Shown here one piece after another: positions 57,651-64,000 of a stretch of DNA of 64,000 nucleotides. This stretch comes from Cordylochernes scorpioides (Eukaryota > Arthropoda > Arachnida > Pseudoscorpiones > Chernetidae): contig CP092879.1 in assembly GCA_030710605.1 (NCBI GenBank), forward strand, positions 40,424,842 through 40,488,841, in the 5' to 3' direction. The translations under genes were made by a program, and so were the position numbers. The first letter of the stretch is position 1. Each line of letters starts with the position of its first letter. The notes beneath the pieces are model-generated. The model saw nothing but the letters and a program-made list of their open reading frames with translations. It was not told where the DNA came from and did not search any database.

Positions 57651-59187
57651 TAAATTAGAATATAAATTTACAAACTATATTTCAGAGGAGACAAATATAT
57701 TTGAAAGGGAAAAAAAAAGCAAATTGCAAACAACACAACTATATTGCAGATATGACTACATATTAAAGGAATAAATTCATTTAAAAGACCTCATTAAAAA
57801 CAACAATTATATATTTTTATATATACAATATAATCTAATTAATTCAACAAACGATAATTCGACCATTTTTGATGTCTCGACCTACGGCCTATCATATGAC
57901 AAACTAATTCGACACTTTCGATAATTCAACTACTTTGAAATTCAAATTTCAACAGTTGATATTTGTCTAAAACCCCTATTATTAACAACATATTAGACTG
58001 CAGAGTGCAAAAATGTAGAAAATTGTATGTATATAATTGTATGCATATATTTGTATGTATATAATTGTAAGATCAAAAAACTTGCGCATAAAATTAAATT
58101 CAAAAGACAAGAGTGACTCCCAGCCGCAACCTAATTTAAGACGTTGTCACGTCAAAAAAGATGCCAAAGAGAGATGAAAAGATGCCAAAAAAGATAACCA
58201 GATACAAAAATTGTGCTAAATTCAAATGAAAAACTATAACAAGCACTTATAAAATATAATTATTATAGAATAAAAGTAATAATTCAATCTACAATTCGAA
58301 AAATAATATAACCTCAGCCTATTTATGAGAAAAAAAAAATGTTGCCAAAGACATTAGGAAAGATACTGCAAATAGAAAACATACAAAAAAATTGAGCTAT
58401 ATTTAAATGAAAAACTATAACAAAGTACTTACAAATTATAATTATAATCAAATGAATCAGAAATACGAAATATATATTATAAATTAGTAAAAGGTAATAA
58501 GACAAAAGAACGCATTTCAAAACAAAGGAATTGATGATGATAAATGCAAAAAATCTACGATTGTAAAATAGATTAAATTAAAAAATAAAAATAACTGTTA
58601 ACATTAGGAAAATAAAAACAGAACTATCATACGAAGAAAAAAATAACGAAAATTTTGGTATATAGATCGTTATGTGTAGTTCAGAATCTTCGGAGGAAGT
58701 AGCTTAGGACTTTACAATGGAAAACTCTGTTACGGTATTATCTATATAGATTAAACGCCTTGATCTGAACGTAGAAGCACCAAGTGCAAGTATAACATCA
58801 CGTTGTTCCTTTTTCACAAATAAAAAAATCTTAATTTTGGCTTTAAGATTCATATTAACAGGAAAGTGTTATATGCTATTTTATATGTTTTATACGAACT
58901 GATATGAATCTGCAAGAATTCTCCATACAGTATTTGAATATATGACTCATATAATATACAGTTAATATATTTAACTATTTATATAGTCACATGAGTAGAG
59001 TTCCACATTGTCTTAACTATGAGATAATATTTTTATTTATATCCATTCTCTACAAACCTTTAAGCAAAGTTTAATATGATATACACCGATATGCACTGCA
59101 AGAATTCTGTAATGCAGTATTTGAATATATAGATTATAATATTTAATATATATTTTTTTGCTTATCCCTAGTACACGTGGTTCAGGC
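57651..59187. other. AT-rich stretch with pogo-like and Helentron-like scraps
   Basis: 57828-57970 and 56545-56690 both carry aatataa-ct-aataattcgacca text of pogo-like MITE type. At 58112-58157 is a copy of the terminal sequence agtgactcccagccgcaacc ... gttgtcacgtc found at 32251-32296, followed by an A tract. 58900-58960 and 59090-59140 share atgcagtatttgaatatat. No gene seen. Confidence 0.5.
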
Positions 59188-59460
59188 CATTATATTCATG
59201 GTGGGTAGAAGTTGGCGACTTCCTTTACTCTAAGTGCACCACATGTCTACACATGTGAAAAGCAGTTCGACTTTGCGCTTACAAATGTGCCAGATCCCCG
59301 TTTGGTTACTTGCACTCGCTGGTGTGGTTGGACCTTTGCAAGAATCGGGGGCCAATGGAGCATTTTTTTAATCAGAAAAAAGTGCCCAATGCGGGAATCG
59401 AACCCGGGTCGTATCGGTCGAAACCTAACGGTTTAGACCAACCTTCCACCGACCCCCCGG
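59188..59460 (-). repeat. tRNA-derived SINE, full-length reference copy
   Basis: On the minus strand: head with an A-box-like tggtctaaaccg and a B-box cgggttcgattcccgcattg, then a T-rich linker, ccattggcccccgattcttg, ccagcgagtgcaagtaacca, aacggggatctggcacattt, gtaagcgcaaagtcgaactg, cttttcacatgtgtagacat, and a tail with atgaatataatggcc. About 270 bp. It is transcribed by Pol III in principle and would need a LINE for mobility. The anticodon cannot be assigned. Confidence 0.85.
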
Positions 59461-59521
59461 GTTACAATATACAGATAATATATTTAACCCTATTCATATA
59501 GCCACATGAGTAGAGTTTCAT

Positions 59522-59559
<38 letters not shown>

Positions 59560-60605
59560 TAAAATAAAATTCATTTTATTTGTATTCTTTTCTATAAAGC
59601 TTTAAACATAGTTGAATAGCGGAAGTGATGAATACAATTAAAGTATTTATATCATATGAGAAAACATATGTCAACCTATTTTATGAAAATATATATAATT
59701 GAGTTTATTGATCGTTCATATATTATAAATGAATATAATATGTATGAGCTAATTTGACATATAGATTGAGATGATTATGAATTTTAGAATAGATTTCCAT
59801 AAATGAATAATAGATGGGAGACAAAAAAAAGAGGTCTCTCTATTCTCTTAAACAATTCTTTCCTCAAATAAATGTATAAATTATTGATAAAATGTGCTAA
59901 TTTATAATTGAAAGGGAATATTATGTGGTTTGATATTGTTATTGATAATATTGAAATTATTGAAAAATATTTTGACCAATTTTATGTAATCAACTTTAGT
60001 TTGGAATACAATTATGTATAGGTTGATATTTTGTACAGAAAATTCAGAATATTTTATGATAGAGAATTTGTTCGGACACTGAGCATTATCCAAATTTAAT
60101 TTATTGAGAAATACTCATTTTGAAATCAAATATCTCTTTATTTTGTTATTCTATATCGTATGAGCAATTATATGGGTATGGGAAGTAATAAGCAAGCCTT
60201 TTCAAAACATAATGTTACCTGATGAAATTTGACATGTATCCACAAAATATATTAGAAAAATGAAGATATTCGAGCTAAGATGAACATATTTTTTCAAAAT
60301 AAAATTGGTATATATAATATAATCATAGTATAATAAAATTTGTATTTGACGATTAAGTATAATTTGGATTATAGATTTAAAAACACAAGGTAAATAAGAC
60401 CTAATCCAAATAAATAGTATGTGATGTTTCGATAACCATCATCAGACAAAAGGCTAAATGATGATAACAATGATGTTAACCAAACATCACAAACTATTAA
60501 TTTATTTGGATTTGACATTTAAATTGTAGTTCTAATCTATAATCCAAATTGTGACTTATCAAAATTTTACTGCCCTCACTGCAATGGTTATAAAAGAATC
60601 ATATA
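59461..60605. other. AT-rich stretch with (CT)n and a foldback
   Basis: (CT)n at 59524-59556. 60380-60545 is a foldback: taatccaaataaatagt and aactattaatttatttggatt, with gatgtttcgataaccatcatc between. The left end of family B (ttttactgccctcactgcaat) is at 60566. No gene. Confidence 0.55.
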
Positions 60606-60778
60606 CAGTAGAACCTCCCTGTAAAGGACACCAAATTACAGTTAAAATTGCCTTTAGGGATAGGTGTCCTCTTACTGGAGAATCGCTTAATAGTAAAAAT
60701 GGTAATCTTGCAAATGAAAACTGTCTTTTACAGAGAGGTGTCCTCTAGCGTGAGTGTCCTCTCATAGAGGTTCTACTG
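60606..60778. mobile_element. Pogo/Tigger-like MITE
   Basis: 173 bp with TIRs cagtagaacctccctgtaaa and its inverse (agaggttctactg), flanked by TA (60604-60605 and 60779-60780). An internal inverted pair (ggacacc, ggtgtcctct) strengthens the hairpin. It interrupts a family B copy. No coding sequence. Confidence 0.9.
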
Positions 60779-60782
60779 TATA

Positions 60783-61195
60783 TAGTGTTGCATCATGATT
60801 AATGCGCGTATTTTCAAATTATTTATAATATTATTTTTAATATATATAAAATTTATATTATATATTTATTTATTTTTATTTAAAACAGATTATTTGATTA
60901 TGATAATTTCTTTTTATAGTTTCATTCCTTTTGTAATATTTTATTGTACATATATCTTTATTACTTATTGGAGCGAGAGGGACCTATAGGAAGACTGCGG
61001 ATCGCGACCCACGAAGAAGACAAAATTAAATAAACGCAATAACTTTAAAAGGTAATTTAATTTTATTTATTTACTTTTATTCATTTACTTCGACTATGGA
61101 AACCCGCTCGGGAAACGTATATAACACCAAGAAGGAAGAAACCAATGTTGACGACCCTGCAAAGCTGCAACTTGGTGCAACAATAGAAAAGGGTA
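60783..61195 (+). repeat. Dispersed repeat family C, copy 3
   Basis: Leader with gttgcatcatgattaatgcg, AT-rich middle with tatttatttttatttaaaac, then ATG at 61096. The frame METRSGN ... AKLQLGATI is open through the conserved core and ends soon after. The conserved peptide is shared with copies at 5640-6010 and 28905-29275. Confidence 0.7.
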
Positions 61196-62299
61196 ATTTT
61201 GTCCGGTAATCAAATTGAACTATAAAAAGAAAGAACATGTATCCCATCGAAATATATATAGACATGAAACCTATGCGCCATCTATAAAAATATATATATA
61301 TATACATATTTACAAACATATTCATATGTAGTTTGGGATAATGTGTAAATAATATATGCGAATTGTTTTGCTTTCATTTGTCTTTGGGTAATAGCTCTTA
61401 GCTATCTTACTAAATGAAGTAGGAAACTTTAAGTTTTTCTTGAAATTAATTAAATAGAATAAAATAAATTATCATCGTTTTATTACATATGTGTTCAGTT
61501 ATTAGTTTTTCTTTTTGATCAAATAGGTTGAGGGGTCCTCACAATGTATTTTCTTCACTCCACCTTTATTCTAATGAGTTTTGTGTAACTGTCTGTTGGA
61601 TGGAAGTTGAGATTTATGTTTTATTGTGGTAATCCACTTGGTTCTGGAGCGTCCTTTGCCCCTACTGCTCTCCAATTTAGAATAGTGCACAGTTTATTTA
61701 CGACGTCTAGACGGCTTACACCATGTACGTTTCATTCGAGTTGTGTTTTGAGTTTTCCTTTGGTAAATTGTTCTGTTCTAAAGTTAATTCTTTTATTATA
61801 GAGTAATTATGTTTTGAAAAATAAATATATATGTTGAATGGTTATATATGAATATTTTTCTCTAAATGTGTGTGTGTTTGCGTGTGTGTGAAGAGAGAGG
61901 TGCCAATTTCGGTACATGAATATTCTTCTGGGTTGAAAATTGAGATATTAACTTTATATTATATAGTGTAAAATGATCTTTTAACAGCCTTATTCATAAC
62001 AGAAACTTGGTTATAACCTTGTAATTTTAAGGTTTCAAGTTTTCTATCAACAAATTGTTTTAGCCGTTGTTATATATATATATATATAATCATGGTATTA
62101 TCATCAACTTAGCGCCATTGATTAATTTTATTTAAATGTTGCCTAACAGTCTTATTTTGTGATTTAACAAAAGGGCATTGCTCGATGCATTAAATATTCA
62201 ATTTAGATATACATTTCTGCAGTCCTAGAGACATATGCCCATAGTTCTTTCAAATAAACAATTTACTCTAAATAATAGCAACTGCAGGGTATATACCTA
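61196..62299. other. AT-rich stretch; 61510-61800 more balanced
   Basis: 61510-61800 has a different composition (gagcgtcctttgcccctact) and could be an LTR or UTR piece, but no termini were found. 61870-61890 is (GT)n. No gene. Confidence 0.4.
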
Positions 62300-62445
62300 T
62301 TCAGTCTAATACAATATTGAAGCGGTCTGGAGATTAAAATGGCGAAAAACTGGGAAGGTTTACTACTGATGAGTCATGCCTTCCCTCTTTCAATTATTAT
62401 CATTGCAGTATAAGGGCTGTATAAATAGATTTTAAATAAAGATGT
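62300..62445 (-). repeat. Penelope-linked family B, short copy 6
   Basis: Contains aagcggtctggagattaaaatggcg, ctgggaaggtttactactga, gagtcatgccttccct and gcagtataagggctgtata, matching part of 50940-51060 in reverse. The outer inverted ends are weak. Confidence 0.65.
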
Positions 62446-62652
62446 TTTAAAAAATAACGCTAAAATATATTTAAAATTTCAACGATATATGCATGGTCCT
62501 AAGTGATATTGTAACGAAGTTTGACTATAAGTAAATATAACTCTCCGTTTGATTTTTTAAAAACAAAACCGTGTGTATTGAGCCAAATAATATCAATTCT
62601 CTGATTAAAATAATTCAAATAATAATTATGAAATAGTTTGAAATATAATAAA

Positions 62653-62841
62653 CTAGCGAACCCGGCCACGCGTTGCTGTGGCTAAATTGTAATATGTTAA
62701 ATTAACATTATACTAAACTATTCAGTACAGTAAAGTTAATATTCACTTATAAAGTTAAAAATGTTTTAGCCGATCTAAAGCCCTACGGATCGAGAATGGA
62801 ACGTTACGTCAATATTTGAAAGTGATTTTTATATATATAGA
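62653..62841 (-). mobile_element. Short Helitron, third family
   Basis: 189 bp. Minus-strand start TCTATATATATAAAAATC, end with hairpin gccacagcaacgcgtggc and gggttcg before CTAG. Outside A (62652) and T (62842). The hairpin differs from those of the other families. Confidence 0.8.
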
Positions 62842-63049
62842 TAATATAGCCCTTCATTGCAATCATTGATTATAATCACTGCATTAATAAATGTCAGTGA
62901 ACTCGTTTATATGTATTGGTTTTTGTTTGCGAGATATTCTAATAGAACGCTCTCACATTTTCTGTAAAATATTTATATATGCACAAACACAGAATATAAT
63001 CACTATGTCTTAATTTCGCTATAATTATTGTTATAAATATTATTCTAAA

Positions 63050-63811
63050 ATAATTCGCCAGAAATCGTCCTGATAGTATACTAAACAACTTCCCAAAGTT
63101 TCATGGCAAACATCTAAAATAAAATAATACTTGTAATACTTTGCTACAATACTAAAAAGAGGGGGCATAGGTGTTTAAAATGTAAAATGTGCTCTAAATA
63201 GTATTACATAGAGCCTTCATAACAAACATATTTAAAATAAACCAATCAAAATATAATAATGCTGTAAAAACAGACCTTGCTACAATAATATAAAAGAAAT
63301 GAAAATAAAAAAAGACACCCACGCTGAGCCTCGAACCTAGGTTTGTTATACATATATTATTAAAATATTGTTTATGTTAATTTTTATTTTAAAAAGCTTA
63401 CATTTTAAATAAAATAATATTTTTAATAATTTGCTACAATAATATAAAAGAAATGAAAAAAAAAAAAACACCCACGCTGAGCCTCGATCCTAGGTTGCGG
63501 GGGTACGAAGCTGTGTACCTAACCTATAGGCTAAGCTTGACTTTACAAATAAGCTCATGCGAGGCTATTTCAGGCCATACGTCTGCCGCGAGGGGGCGCT
63601 GATTGCGAGTGAATTTACGTTTTATTGTAAATAAAAATGCAACGAAAGATTATTTCTAAAGGGTAATTAGCCAGAAACCATCCCGGTAGTATACTAAACA
63701 TCTTCCCAAAGTTTCATCACGATTGGTTGAGCGATGTAGAAGATTATCACTGACGAACGGACGGACGGACGGACCAACGGACCAACAAACATCCATTTTT
63801 ATATATATAGA
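63050..63811 (-). mobile_element. Helitron 5' end with duplicated tRNA-like insert
   Basis: The right edge (63811, then T) is a minus-strand Helitron start (TCTATATATATAAAAATGG, gtccgtccgtccgtccgt tract, gaaactttgggaaga). 63050-63120 repeats part of it (agtatactaaacaacttccc). Two internal segments share cacccacgctgagcctcg: 63319-63346 ends at taggtttg, and 63470-63540 continues as a tRNA-like sequence (minus strand, tagcctataggttaggtaca and a B-box-like ggatcgaggctc). The 3' end was not located. Confidence 0.6.
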
Positions 63812-63825
63812 TATATAAACACAAC

Positions 63826-64000
63826 AAAGGCATATCCTGACCACTCACATGAGCAATTTAGATATCAGTGCGCCATCTAGCAAAACAAACGAAATATTGA
63901 TTTAACTTGTTCCGTGATATTTAGCCAACCCAATCTCTTTATAAATTAAGAGAAGCCAACCACATATCCGTTTCGGGCTGTTGGGTCTCGAGGCTTCCTA
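63826..64000. mobile_element. Foldback MITE (54459 family), cut by window end
   Basis: Shares aaggcatatcctgaccac, catgagcaatttagat, gcgccatctag, aacttgttccgtgatattta and gccaacccaat with the inverse of 54650-54790. It is incomplete because the window ends. Confidence 0.8.

Noticed and set aside
59212-59501. ORFs over the SINE at 59188-59460 as a small gene
   Set aside because: They translate the antisense strand of a tRNA-derived SINE.

Overview
This is an AT-rich, repeat-dominated window of an animal nuclear genome. The content points to an invertebrate, perhaps an arthropod: BEL/Pao and Ty3-type LTR retrotransposons, a Penelope-like element, mariner, many Helitrons, tRNA-derived SINEs and several MITE families, with almost no unique coding sequence. 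Species cannot be read from the sequence. I found no bacterial-style operon, CRISPR array or rRNA gene. The only plausible host coding segment is one exon-like ORF at 10750-11037, whose product I do not recognise.

Layout. Bases 1-4280 are a near-identical copy of 33821-38898 and stop at a 100-N gap (4281-4380). Both copies carry the 3' end of the same BEL/Pao insertion. The second copy goes on to the complete element (37404-41481, minus strand, 309-bp LTRs, 5-bp target duplication) and also has an extra 824-bp Helitron. From 4.4 to 14 kb there are MITEs, an 87-bp satellite with a Helitron inside it that carries a tRNA-Gly fragment, another Helitron, the candidate exon and a deleted mariner. 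From 14.7 to 16.7 kb lies a composite Helitron ending in a U2 snRNA-like module; the same composite recurs at 52.4-54.4 kb.

At 17372-22406 (minus strand) is a young Ty3-type retrotransposon with two 301-bp LTRs that I count as differing at 2 sites. Its primer-binding site matches the 3' end of tRNA-Ala, gag appears to start inside the LTR, and a TTTAAAC slippery heptamer abuts the gag stop codon. The pol reading frame is broken by small indels. At 25.2-26.1 kb is the 3' end of a Penelope-like element with a GIY-YIG domain, contiguous with a sequence that recurs as a short dispersed family through the window. At 31.1-32.3 kb an endonuclease-bearing, Helentron-like insertion splits a MITE. From 42 to 51 kb are foldback MITEs, an irregular 80-98-bp tandem array (45-46 kb), a 501-bp Helitron and a 68-bp satellite (48.6-49.4 kb). 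From 56 to 64 kb are Helitron relics, including a helicase fragment, a full-length tRNA-derived SINE, a pogo-type MITE and more Helitron ends.

How it works together: the window is an archive of nested transposition. Helitron insertions are recognised by 5'-TC and CTAG-3' ends between host A and T; one has an empty site preserved in the duplicate copy. All identifications come from reading motifs; no database search was possible.
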